This document shows, in pieces, positions 24,101-36,900 of a stretch of DNA of 64,000 nt. The stretch's first letter is position 1. Each line of letters begins with the position of its first letter. Origin of the DNA: Oscarella lobularis (lineage: Eukaryota; Porifera; Homoscleromorpha; Homosclerophorida; Oscarellidae); contig NC_089183.1 in assembly GCF_947507565.1 (NCBI RefSeq), positions 2,542,001-2,606,000 of the forward strand. Direction: 5' to 3'. The notes under the pieces are model-generated. The model searched no databases and was not told the DNA's origin. It was given only the letters and a program-made list of their open reading frames with translations. The position numbers were made by a program, and so were the translations under genes.

Positions 24101-26326
24101 CGAAAATTGGGAGGCGAAGGAGCCGCGACACGATTTCTATTAAATAGAGTACAACTTAGTCATTCTAAGAGAAAAATGCCGTACTTTGCGAAGTCAGAAG
24201 CGCCGTTCCAAATAAAGCACTCCCTCGCAGACGGAGGAAAGCTAAGAAGCAAGCGATGAATGAACGGAACGTGCATCAACGTTTCTTCGGACGGAATCGA
24301 CGAGCACCCGGGAAGAACTTTGCTTTCTGGACAATCAGCTTTAGTAGTACTGTACTTCTTTTTTTCTGGCATTTTACCTTGTATTGCATTGAGAACCGAG
24401 GTGCGATCAAAAACACTGTCACAGCCCGGCACTCTGACTGGACTCTCCATTCTCGTGTGAGACGCCGAGCAGGTTAGGTACGTCTGTTCGAACGATCCAA
24501 AAATGCTTTTTTCGTCCTAAACAAATAGGTATCAGCAACGAGTCAGACTTCTGCTCTATCTAATTAAAGCACTTTCGCCTCGGACAGCAGGTAAGCCCAG
24601 CACAAGGGGGAGTGCTCAAATACGTGATTATCAAAGACCTTCACTCCTCGAGGAACTAGAAAAATCAACGTAAAAGTAAATTGCAAGGTTTCGATGTTGC
24701 TACTAAACATACCTTTGTTTTGGTCTCTTGGGACTATTTCGCGAAATAGAGCATAGAGTCCTTCGTTGATAGCGACCTGTCATAAATCAAAATACAATAA
24801 ACGTACGTAAGGCCTCCTGCGCCTTAGCTCACCTTGTGCGATGAACTGATGATTCGTCTACGAAAAATAGAGTCCAGTGCAACCAAAAGAGGTGGGCACT
24901 GAGTGAGACGAAATATGGTGTCAAGCAGAGCATTTCTTGACGCAGTCTCTTGTTGAATATGATCGCACTAATTAATCAAGGAAAAACCGAGAAGGACTAA
25001 ATGGAGAGTATGCATAATATTAGGTATTTATAACATACCACAACGTAGAGAACAGCATTGAAGCAAGACTGGCCGGCAACGGTTTGCTCTTCGACAGGCT
25101 TAGCGAGAGACGTGCAAAAGTTTTCCGGCCACGAACTCGCAGCGGGAAATCCAGAAGTGAACATGGCGACCCACATGATGACAGTGGAACCGTATTGAAT
25201 ACCAAGTTCACTCAAGCATTGGTGGTCTCCAATCATTCTGCCACCGTAACTAAAATATACTCAACATATTAAACTAAATGATTATAAGAAAGAACTAATG
25301 CTATTGCCTAAGTCGTTGGATGCTGGTAGGCGTTTTCGTTTTGAAATACGTCTTCCTTTTCAGCATCAAACCCGTGTCAGTTATGTCGACGTTGACTGTT
25401 ATCGTAGGGGCCATGTTCGGCTTGACAAAAATCTGCAGAGAACCTAAATAAACATAATTTGAACAATACATTCCAAAATTGCTAATTAATTAAATAAAAG
25501 AACCCTTTGTAGGATCCAATGCTGCTTCGCTTTTCGGCAAACGTGACGCTTGTCCGACGTCTCTAACTCGAAAGAAGGCATATAAAAGATCTCCAACGTC
25601 GTATCCAAGGTCAACAAGGGAGCCTTCAAAAATAGTCGTTAATTAATTAGCACAGCCCTTAGACCCGTGCGTCTAAATCTATTGCTACGTACATGTGAGT
25701 TGAGTGCCCGTTTGCTGTAAGGGATATCCTTCTGGTGCGTACAGTTCGGCCGTTACTTCGTACTCTCTCATGAAGACTCCTCGCAAATGCTCGCAAACAT
25801 CCGGTATCGATAGTTGGGTGATTTTATCCTTGGTGAGCGTGACGTCTTGAGCGTTGAAAACCGGTGAAAAAACGCGAATTCGCAGAAACGTTTCGACTCG
25901 TTCTATGCCGGCTTGAGACCGAGGCATCGACTGAGATACGGGCGAAGGAGACTAAGAAATTATTTTACAGCTAAAGAGAGAATGGTGGGCTCTAACTAGC
26001 CTACTTACAGCAGACCAGTGTGCCCCCATAGAAGGTGATGCAGAAGCCGTAGACTGTCCAAATTCCGTCACCAATTTCTGAAATCGATTTTTCTCAATTT
26101 TTGTCATATCTGCGTAAGAAGTATCAAAACAAAGACAAGCACTGCACTAATGTTTGCATTGGGAAATTTTCCCTCTGCACTTACGCATGTTATCGAGATC
26201 GTCTGGCTCGACGTCCTGCAGGTCTTCAGGACATACGACTCCAAGTTTCACGAGCTCCGGCGTGAATTTGCCGAGTCGCTTGCTCTCCAGAAGCTCCTTC
26301 AGCGACATTTGCATTTGCCCCGACAT
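21195..26326 (-). pseudogene. SAM-UBL-RINGlike-vWA-E2-U-box gene, copy B, full length but with one stop
   Basis: All 26 exons are visible. From the start: 26185-26326 and 26009-26109 (SAM, LKELLESKRLGKF), 25693-25951, 25504-25623, 25308-25443 and 25039-25249 (ubiquitin-like, LQIFVKP...IQRLSYGGRMI), 24833-24946, 24713-24776, 24573-24655, 24378-24516 and an exon starting at 24338 (Cys-rich SP-RING/U-box-like, RMESPVRVPGCDSVFDR), 23823-24136, 23675-23759, 23311-23345, 23085-23241, 22929-23038, 22797-22872, 22663-22738 (vWA with DVSSS, SSGMT, LTDGDD), 22499-22614, 22332-22435, 22133-22294, 22027-22082, 21895-21968, 21675-21832, 21526-21628 (E2; catalytic Cys codon 21794-21796), 21195-21476 (U-box). 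Phases agree throughout except the unresolved 3' end of the exon at 24338. Length is about 1110 residues. An in-frame TAA at 23978-23980 would stop translation before vWA, leaving SAM-UBL-RINGlike. Confidence 0.78.
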
Positions 26327-28056
26327 TCCGCTCACGTGACAGTCTACGTATCGAAACCGGAATGTAGCGATCAAGGAGCTGTGCGAAGCAAGAGGAGCGA
26401 TTGCGTCGTTACTATAGTGCGCAAAGTAGTTGAGGGACGGTCTACTGGCCGAAACTGAAGCACTTTGGATGGCTGTCCTGCGTATATAGGCAGCAAGCAT
26501 TGGAAGGATGAGTTTGTCACGCTTGATTTTTACCCTTCTCCAACTGTAAGAACGATCTCCGACTTGTTTCCCTGCCGCACACGCTGTGGGACTCGCCTTG
26601 CTGCTTACCAGTCTGTAGCTGTAGCGTAGGGTCCCGTATCAATCCTCGGACACTCGATTCCCGGACAGCACTGCGCCTTCTCTGCAGATCGAAGCCAGCA
26701 CCGGCTGGCTTCGATCGGCAGAGAAGGCGCAGTGCTGTCCGGGAATCGATAGTGTCCGAGGATTGATACGGGACCCTACGCTCTCTGTACTTTCATCCCG
26801 TCATAACGGACAGCTACTTTGTCTTTGCAGCAGTGGCTCTACGGTGTAGTTTCTCGCTTATCCGAATCCTCGCACAATTTTCGCGCCACATGATCTAGAG
26901 TAGGTGTGTCATTATGGCGTGCCGAGTTTCAAGTCTATCTCGTGCATTATCCTGTCATACCGAACTTACTAGAATTTTTTCTTTCTAAAAACATCGCATT
27001 AATTTTTTTACGAGGAGCAATCCGCAGTGCAAAGAGGCGTATGTGTCGACCTCAAGTGTAAGCCCAGTTCCAGTTGCCACTTGTGGCTAATTTTAGTCTG
27101 CATGTCAGCCACACGTTTTCGTGGATCTCATAACTAGTAAAAACGTTCATTCCCGGTCATTTGGGTGCAAGATCGAGTTACGATGAGCACGAAGACAATT
27201 CTGGTGATTTTTTGCCCGTTTTGCAAAACCAGGCAATCTCTAAATTCTCCTATCGACAAACGGGTTTATTAATTGAAAACATTATTTAATTAAGAGCAAC
27301 TCCGGAGTCGGCGCATGGCGCATCAATAGACTAGCGGGCTATGTACAAAGATATATATTAGAGTCGTGACGGTCGATCACATGCATGAAGCAGTAGCGAG
27401 AAGCGACTAAGCGATCGCGGGACGCTTACATGCACTCGAGCTGCCTCCCGCTATCGTCGACTCCGTGTGACGACGTTCCGTTCAAGAGAAATCAAATTTG
27501 ATTGTCAGTGACGCGTAGATTGATTATTTAATAATTCCGTGCAAAGGAGGAGTTGATTGGGAATTCAAAGTAGATATCGAATAGCAATAGTCTAGAAAGG
27601 TAACCTTGCTGAGATGTGAGAGGTGGAATTCTTCCTGAAACCTCGAGTGATGCTTCGCCATGACAAACAAACGCCGTATAGTTTTAGGATACAGGCAAAA
27701 CTATTGCAGATAGCTAAAAATAAAAAAAATAATTAGGATCAGCACCAGCCAGCTACACAACCATTCGAATTCTAAAAGACTCTAACTCCTAAAAGAGACA
27801 GATGAATTGTCAACTGCCGAATATAGACAGAGCTATAGTACGTGTATCTGTGATTGTCGGAAGAATACAGTGGAAAAAAGCTCCGTGTGGCGTATAGCTC
27901 AAACTTGATGGTCACGTGCGTCAGGTTGCATTTCACGTTCTCCGCGAACTAAGGCAAGCGTACAAAGTTACATTCAGAGAACAGGGCCTTTCCTCCATAT
28001 GAGATCATATACGGGTCTGATTCTCACATGCAAATTATGACAGCGCGTTGATCGAT
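26327..28056. other. Region between E2/U-box B and Roco C (divergent promoters)
   Basis: The two genes diverge here, so both promoters should lie in it. Apart from the element at 26629-26776 I see no gene. 26330-27310 matches 56320-57680, which carries an extra 711-bp insertion. 27310-27670 matches 60600-60980 and part of 4310-4560. About 27920-28056 is the conserved Roco upstream block. Confidence 0.45.
26629..26776. mobile_element. 148-bp palindromic MITE flanked by TA (Tc1/mariner-like)
   Basis: A nearly perfect inverted repeat begins gggtcccgtatcaatcctcg and ends with its complement. It is flanked on both sides by TA (26627-26628 and 26777-26778). The paralogous positions at 39361-39372 and 56424-56435 read gtagcgtacgct, the uninterrupted site with a single TA. 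The TA duplication fits Tc1/mariner-type non-autonomous elements. No coding capacity. Confidence 0.85.
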
Positions 28057-31000
28057 ATGAGTACCTCGGTTCAGCTTCTTAGTTCTCTTAGACGCGGAGA
28101 GAGCGTACGATACAAAAATTTCGTTTACAGTATACAAACTGTCGGCCAGATAAAACGCGAAGATCGGTAAGTCGGTGCTGAGTATAATTCCGACGCGACA
28201 TACGCAGTTCGAAGGCTTAACGCAGCCCTTTTGTTTCCTAGCTGGCATTGCGAAGACTGTTCTAACGATGAAGTGTAGAGGGCGATTATGAGGCTGTTTT
28301 AGAAAGTGATAGCCTACCGTTCGCTGTTTCGAGCCTGACTGAAGTATCGACCATAAGTATTGATTGTGACGCTGCACGAAATATTTCGCTAGCAAGTATG
28401 AGTGGAATTACAAGAGCTCAAATAGGTCGAATGCAGAGGTACGGTCAGTGCTACTCTCTTCCACCTTTGCCTTCGTGTCTCAAAGAACTATGTGTGATCA
28501 ACGTTAACGAAAACAACATTTCAACGGAGGTAGAGAGGCAAAAAGAACTACGCTCTCTAACGATCAGAAACCCTATACTCGATAAGAGCACCGCGCTTCA
28601 GCTTGAGAGTCTGCCTCCAGAGAAGTGGTTGAAACTAGAGAACCTAGAGAAACTCACTATGACTTCGTCTAGCTTGAAAAAATTTCCCAAAAGCATCGCA
28701 AAAATAACAGCTCTAAAGAAGCTTGATTTGAGTGACAACAGAGAATTAAAAAGTCTTCCTGAAGATATAGGGTCAAAACTAAAGAACCTGGAAGAACTCG
28801 ACTTGCGGTGGTGTGGACTACAAAAACTTCCAATTAGTTTGGGTAACCTAACTGCACTAAAGAAGCTTTATTTGAGTGACAATAGTGAATTGAAAAGTCA
28901 TTATGAAAATATATGGTCAAAACTAGAGCACCTGGAAGAACTCGACTTGCGGTGGTGTGGTCTACAACAACTTCCAATTAGTTTGGGTAACCTAACTGCA
29001 CTGAAGAAGCTCCATCTGAGGGGAAACAGTAAATTGAAAAGTCTTCGTGAAGATATATGGTCAAAGCTAGAGCACCTGGAAGAACTCGACTTGCAATGTT
29101 GTGGTCTACAACAACTTCCAATTAGTTTCGGTAACCTAGCTGCACTGAAGAAGCTTGATTTGGGTGGAAACAGTGAATTAAAAAGTCTTCCTGAAGATAT
29201 AGGGTCGAAACTACAGAACCAGGAAGAACTCCACTTGTGGGTGTGTGGTCTACAACAACCTGAAATTAGTTTGAACAACATAACATCACTGAAGAAGCTT
29301 GATTTGAGGGAAAACAGTGAATTGAAAAGTCTTCCTGAAGATATAGTGTCGAAACCACAGAACCTGGAAGAACTCGACCTGTGGGGGTGTTGTCTACAAC
29401 AACTTCCAAGTAGTTTGAGTAACCTAACCGCCCTGAGGAAGCTTGATTTGAGTGGAAACAGTGAATTGAAAAGTCTTCCTGAAGATATAGGGACGAAACT
29501 TCAGCACCTGGAAGAACTCACCTTGTGGTGGTGTGGTCTACAACAACTTCCAAATAGTTTGAGTAACCTAACTGCCCTGAAGAAGCTTGATTTGAATAGA
29601 AACAGCGAATTGCAAAGTCTTCCTGAAGATATAGGGACGAAACTACAGAACCTGGAAGAAGTCAACTTGTCGGGGTGTGGTCTACAACAACTTCCAAATA
29701 GTTTGAGTAACCTAACTGCCCTGAAGAAGCTTAATTTGAGTGGAAACAGTGAATTGCAAAGTCTTCCTGAAGATATAGGGTCTAAACTATTGAACCTGGA
29801 AGAAGTCAACTTGTCGGGGTGTGGTCTACAACAACTTCCAAATAGTTTTAGTAGCCTAACTGCACTGAAGAAGCTTGAATTGAGTGAAAACAGAGAATTG
29901 AAAAGTCTTCCTGAAGATATAGGATCGAAACTACAGAACCTGGAAGAACTAGACTTGTGGGGGTGTGGTCTACAGCAACTTCCTCTTAGTTTGAGTAACC
30001 TAACTGCACTGAAGAAGCTTTATTTGCGTGAAAACAGTGAATTGAAAGGCCTTCCTGAAGATATGTTGCAAAAGCTAGAGAACCTAAAAGAACTCGATAT
30101 GCGGAAATGCGGTCTAGAAGAATTGCCATTGAGGTTGGGATTTCTCAAAGAACCGAATGTGAATAATTGCCGACTGACACGTTTGCCTTCATCAATTGGA
30201 CAATTACAGGATCTAGACTGTTCAGGTAATCCGGTAACTTTTCCACCGATTGGAGTTTGGCAGCAAGGATTAGCTTCAATACAAGCTTATTTTTCCTCCG
30301 AAATACTGACCTCGTCAAGACGAGTAAAAATTGTTGTTTTGGGTGAGAGTTGTTCAGGAAAAACAAGCCTATTTCAAACCATGCTTCGCAACGCGTCATT
30401 TTGCACGTGTCTCGAAGACAGGACAATAGGTGTGGAAGAATATGAGCTATCATTGGCTAAAAAACGTGCCAAAATTATTGACTGCGGTGGGCAGAGGTGC
30501 TATCTTTTAACTAATCAATTGTTCGTCAGCGAGAATGGCTTGGTAGTCATCGTAGTCGACGTTCAGCGTTATGAACTGACGGACGAAAGCTTTCATGAGC
30601 ATATAGGAAAGTATCTACAAGTTGTCTAAGAGCGGAATGAGAATTGCTATGTCGTTTGCGTTTTTACAAAAGTTGATCTCTTGCCTAAAGCTTGGAATCC
30701 TAAACCGTATCAAGAAGAGTTCAACCGCCAAATGAAAAATTTCAGAGAACATCGAGAAGCAATTATAAAAGAAAATCATATGTGGGATGAAGAGAAAGCT
30801 GCGTTCATTAAAAGACAGAATGTACGCGTTGAAAATAGACTTGTCTTTACTTCAGCAAAAGACGTGAAAACGACTGCAAAGTTTACAGATTTTATCGATA
30901 AACTGACTGACAACGAGAAGCTCTTTCCAAGTGCTGGTGACATTGTTCCCGAAACTTGGTACTACTTTGAGGAAAGAGTTGAACGAGAATGCAGGCTCTC

Positions 31001-32944
31001 TCAGAATAGCCTATCTGTCCTGAAAGTGGATTTTTTAAACAAATTGGGGCATCAATTTAGTTTGTCTAATGATGAAGTTCTGATTGTTCTAAGGTACTAC
31101 CATCAAGTTGGCACGGTATTGTATTTTGATCAATCTCGCTTGGCTGATGTCGTTTTTGGATCGAGCAAAAGAATTGTCGATGCGCTGAAGCAAATTTTTC
31201 GTCACGATTACGACGTATTAGTATATGAAAGTGGAACAACAGAAATTAGCCCCGAACGGTTTATAAAAGATAAAAGCGAGCTATCCAGTAACGCAACTCT
31301 GTCAATTCCATTGCTGAAAGCACTGTTACGAGGTCAAAAGCTTGACGCGGAAAGCATCAGCATTTTTGTTACAATGCTGTTATCGTTCGATTTCGCCTAC
31401 GTAAAGGCGAACAGGGATTGCCCAAAGAGCACGGTGATCATGAATCGTATGACATTGTTGATCATTTGGGGAGAACCGACGTTTGCCTTTTAGTGCCTTG
31501 GCTACTCAGCCAAGACTTCCGATGCAATGGAAAGCTTTCCCGCAGATTGCCCTACAAGTTGTATTGAAGTGCAGCTTTCGTATTCGTTTGCTTTCGCTCT
31601 TCCTCTGGGAATATTTCAACAATTTTCAGCTCGATGTCACCAAATCAGTCAAATAATCCGTCATTGGAATAATGGATTTACGCTGTCGTATGGTCCAGTT
31701 AAAGCTAAATTTACGTGCGAAGAACTTGCGACTAACGCAGCAATCCGTTGCAAATGCCACACGCCAAAATCACGGAGTGCATTAGATCGGCTGTTCCACG
31801 TGTTTTGGAGATGCATTGTTCAGCTGCAAACGCTATTGAGAACATTTCCCGGGAGTTTATACAGCATTTTCTTCAACTACTCTGACGGCGACAGCAAAAT
31901 GAAGGAGCAACGGGTCCAAATATCATCACAAGATTGGCACTTAAGAACCCTTGTAGCCGCCAAACCTAGAGAACTTCAGGCGTGCACCAAGAGTATTACA
32001 CGAGGTAGTGTACGAACAGATCATTGAGCTAAGAAATAAATTAATTCCTTCTACAGCTCTGAATTCATATACGCGACGACTGGATGATATATTTCCGAAT
32101 GCCTATGGAAGTCTCGTTACATCACAAGATGCGAAATCGGTGGCAAAGGAAGTGAGTCGATGTTGCTCTACAAGAAGGAAAATCAGGAGCCTTGCTATTA
32201 CCCTCGACGTCAGTTGTTCTAGCCTGGAAGCAGACAAAGTCGACGCAAACCAAGTGCATCAAATCATAAAAAAATGGCGGGAGCAATCAGGAGAAAACGC
32301 TGCTGCTCCTGTTCTTACTGACGCTTTGCAAGACTGTGATTTAGACGAAGTAATTAGCCGCTGTTTTGACGAGTTGGAGGAGGACGCTGTAAACGAAGAA
32401 CCGATCAGGTCAGAGTCTTCTTACGCTGGTAAGTCTGAACAGTTGAGAATGCTAACAATGCCGGTCACATTCACGGGAATTTAGGGCAAAGCGAAGCGAA
32501 GAGTGCGGAGGCGGCAATAACGGATCAAAGGCGGAAATGTATGGGATTTAGCTATACACCACCTAGTCCAAAAAGAAAAAAATTGGAAGAGAAAGAGGAG
32601 GAATTAGGAGGAATTAGGGCTGTCTTCCTCGTTCAAGTACCCGTCTTTACGGGCAAGAAGGCCTATACTTGAAGGAAGCTATTGCATTAGTTGGAAATGA
32701 CAGATGGAGAGAGATTGGTAAACATCTTGCATTTAAAGACTATCAACTTTCAGACATTCCGATTGAATACAATCAACAAAGTAAAAAACTGATGTACATA
32801 ATTGAAAAGTGGTGTGCAGATAAAGGCAGCATGGCCACTTTGGGTCAACTGTTGGAAGCCTGCGAAGGCGCCGACGTGTCCCGCAATGATATTGCTATGG
32901 AATATTCTGCGCGAATGGCTAGATCTTCACTCACGTGCACGTAA
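28057..32944 (+). pseudogene. Roco C: LRR-Roc-COR-Death-Death pseudogene
   Basis: Same exon plan as Roco A: 28057-28166, 28242-32004, 32057-32428 and 32485-32944. There are eleven LRR-pair units instead of about eighteen. Lesions: a 13-bp deletion near 28271 at the start of exon 2 that shifts the frame; TAC to TAA at about 30627-30629 in Roc (after YLQVV); a missing A near 31405; a 5-bp deletion near 31516 that restores the frame lost at the previous one; and a net frame change between 32600 and 32660 before the second Death domain. Roc motifs GESCSGKTS, DCGGQ and SAK and most COR and Death sequence are otherwise preserved, so inactivation looks recent. An open frame from an internal ATG at 28398 reaches the Roc stop and could still give an LRR plus partial Roc product. 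Confidence 0.8.
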
Positions 32945-33978
32945 AATTGATGACATTTTTAGCATGGAACTATTTTAGTCTGTAAAGTGTATGGAAGTTA
33001 GTGTAGCTGGATTTGCTTGCGTACGAGGAGTACGCCGTCACTTCACGCAATAATATGGAACTCCTGCACGTTTTGAGCGAGAGTACACGCAGTAGGATTA
33101 GGTCAATAACAGCACTAGACGATGCTTCGTCGGTAGGAATGTAGTTGCGTTTCTGGCCTTGACAAAGTCATCGTTGCTCGCAGAGTAAATTTGACTTGAG
33201 AATATCTTCAAGGTGACAGTGTGTCGGGTTCCTCGCGCGGGGCCTCGATCCGATGATCGAAGGCGACCGCCATCCCGAAGAGACGCCGACGCTACGGTCC
33301 TACTATATGACCTCTTTCGCCCCTCCACGAGTGCGAGGAAGTAGCGCGTAGATGCTAGAGTAGAAAAGTGAAGCCTCCTCGAAAGCACGTTCTCGCGAGA
33401 AGAGGAACAGCGACGTTTCACTACCGGATGGGATCGAACTTCGGGAGTCCGCCAGTGTTCCTCAGTTAGATAGTCGTATACGTAGCTGTGCGAGTTCGTT
33501 AGGAGGAAGACCATTTCTGGGCTGCATGGATTAACGGGTCGCATTGAGGTACGCTATTGCCTATACCTACTTGCCTTGGAGAAAGTTTGCGCTTGTGTAG
33601 GATGCCGAACGCCAAAGGATGGCTTAGCTAGACGGAGATGGCCACGGAAGATTGTTTAGAGCTGAATGGAATCCCGGATGCACACCAGATACTAGCTGTG
33701 TGCCGTGTTGTGTAGCCTTGGCGTAATTTCATTTGCCTTACTGCAACGTTCGGTGCAGTGAAGATCGTCAACCTTGATTCGGTGGCACACGTCTCATACA
33801 TCTCTAAAAACGAGTCGCAAAACCCTACAACTGACATTAATAATTATTAATCAATCGACTAACTATAAGTTGCCTTGGACGCCACAACAGAGATCATTAG
33901 ACGGTTTTACTCGACAAGGGTAAATATGCACCATAATGCACGTCATGTCAACGGACATAATGCCGTAGTACGTCACTC
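32945..33978. other. Spacer between convergent Roco C and E2/U-box C
   Basis: Homologous to 11934-13023, with scattered substitutions and small indels. No gene seen. Confidence 0.5.
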
Positions 33979-36900
33979 TTACAGCCACCATTGAGAGGCC
34001 TGCGAAAGCTGCTTCTTGTAACTGGCGACTGCATCTCTCATACCTTTATTCACAATCAGATCCGATACAGAAGCAACGTCGTTTGAAACGGGATCGCGAC
34101 CGGTGCCGTAGTGAAGATGAGCCTCGATGGCAGTGCGCTCGTACGTGTTACCAGACGACGGGACGATGACGGGATCGATGAATAGTTTTCCCGTCAGATG
34201 ACATTTGAGATGCTGGGGTGTATCGTCATCAGCATCCAAATCCGACGTACCAATAAGATCCTATGCAGTTTGTGGAAAAGAGTTGCAATAATTTTAATTA
34301 TTTAATCATACTTTGCGACAATCTTCAAGCGATCTGCTTGCAAACTTCCTTGTCGTTTCTGTGGCCTGCGTGTCGTATTCGGCTCTGGAAGAGAAGTACT
34401 TCGCCGCTAGAATGCTGTCATAGGAAAATGTTTAGAAATAATCAAAATAACGTCGCTAGACTCATTGACTCGCCTGTCTAAAGGATCTTCCGGCTCGGGC
34501 TCGAGAAGGAGTCCGTAGATACAATCAATTATCGTTCTGAAACTCGTATCTGTCGAATAATTTCGATCGAAAACGCTATGGCAAACTCTTCCACTGCTGT
34601 TAATGTTGCAATGATAAACCTTTAGGTTGGGTACATATAGAATTAATTAAGTATAGAAAACAGAGACTCACTTGAGTAACAAAACGTATCTCAGGAGACT
34701 TAGAAGGATACTCGGTCAGGAATTTTGCATAAAGAATGAAAACACCTGAAAGAGTAACTTCTTTATAGAGATTCGATAACAGATATATTTAATCTATAGG
34801 AACCGTTGCTGTAGGGCGTGTCATCTGGTCCCACCAACAACATACGCCAGAAATCGATTCTAAAATCACGTTAAAGTCTAATTCACTATTGGAGAACAAC
34901 AATACGTACCGATCTTCGCAAGGGTAGATCTCTACGGAAGGATGAGGATGCCGATAGTAGTCCGCCATTTCACGAAGAATGCGTCGGGTTCTTGCAGGAG
35001 CGCTTGCAGGTCCCCCTTGCGGAGGAGCAACAGCAGCGTCGTGCAACGCTCTTTTCATAAAGAAGTTGACACTTATACTTTCAAAGCAATAAGCCAATAA
35101 CGAATTACCGCTTTGCAGAAATGACTGGCTTGCTCAGCTCCTCCGGTCTACGATGACGCGGGCTAGTGTCGTAAGGAAACACTAGGATGTCTTCCAATCG
35201 TTTAAGGTCGAACTAGAAAGTTTAAAAATCAACAATACCACGTAACTACGCGACGGAGTCCTTCGGCTCTAACTTACAGCAGTGGTGACGTTTACTTTTT
35301 CCGGTAACACTCGCTCTTCCAGTGACAACACTGTTTCCATTTCAAAAAGTTTGAATCCTGTTGCTAGGTCGGCTGGATAGAAACAACATCCTCCTAAAGA
35401 GACGGCTAGTATACGTTTCTAATCTATTCAAAAGTGCTGACTAGAGGCAACGGCGAGAGATTTCAAAACTGCGTTTCCTGGTCCCACTAAAACCGCGTCT
35501 ATAACGATATCGAATTCCTGCATTCATACAATGCATTATAGTGAATCCTATATCGCGCAAAATTTCAAAGTAAAACCTGCATCGCTTTGGCTACATCGAG
35601 AGGCGCAGATAGAGACTTGGTGTCATCGCCATCAGTCAGACAAAAGATGCGTCTGCAAAGAAGTCGCGCATATTAATTAATTAATTAATTAATTAATTAA
35701 TTAATTAATACTTTCTGCAAGTTGGGTGCGACTGAGTGAAAAGATTGAGCTGGCCAGCGGCATTCAGCAGTGCATCGTACAATCGAGTCATTCCAGACGA
35801 CGTAGCTGCGTCGACTTCCGCCTACAGATTCAGATAGATTACCAAGCTAATTGCTGATCGTATGAACCTTAAAGGATTCAAAGAGCTCAGTGACTTCGCT
35901 GGCTACAGCAACCTCCGTTCCGAACAAAGTCAAGCCAATGACGTGAGGGTGGTCATAAGCCATGCTTCGATTAGCGAACGCGTGAAAAAGTTCTTTGACA
36001 GCATTAAGGCGAATCATAGAACCGCTATAAACAAAATATTATATAGACGCATGCAATGCTGGAAGATAATAGGACGTATGCGCACTCGAAGCACTTCTCG
36101 TTCATCGACGAACTCACATCCAGCAAGACCTATGAGACAAAACGACGTTGATACACAACTAGGTCTAAAAAACGTATACTAGAACGACTGACTACACTGA
36201 CTGGCCAAGTATGTGCCGAAGTGCTTGTTACACATAAAAGAGTATGTTCAATTGTATAAAACATAAGACAAAGCCATCAGTATACTGAAGCAACTACTCT
36301 AATTAACCGGTAATTAACGCACGAATTCGAGATGCTAGATAAACCTATCCGTATTCAAGTGCCCTCTCATTATTATATTACATGCCATAATTATGACCCT
36401 CCCCCAATTTCACCGGCGCTTCTAATATCCTGAGTCTAAGATAAATGTGAGAATACGTACAACAATTGCTTCCTTGGGATCTCGAGATAATTTCTCGTCC
36501 GTTTTTGCTTGACTGGATGAAAATAAAGTGGAATAAGCATTCGTGCTATAATAAAAGAGAGGAGAGAAGTCTAGGCATTAACGTTGTACGTCTTTGCTCA
36601 TATGCACCTGACTGCCAGCACATCAGGATTCTCCGACGTCGTCGTCCCAGCCAACGGGCTAAAAATATAAGCAGACTTATTGACGTCTTTTGAATTCCCA
36701 GTAAATACAACCACGTGTCCTGCAACGTACAAGTCCCAGAAAGGCGTACCGCTTAGGTTAGATTTATGATACCATCTTTGTTTAGAGTCAAACAGACGCC
36801 GCCTAACATCGTCTTGAGAGCCAGAGACGGCACAAGACGAAGAATCCGAAGGGATTTGCGTTTGTTTTCGAGATCGGCCCAGCTGAACGGAAAATTGGGA

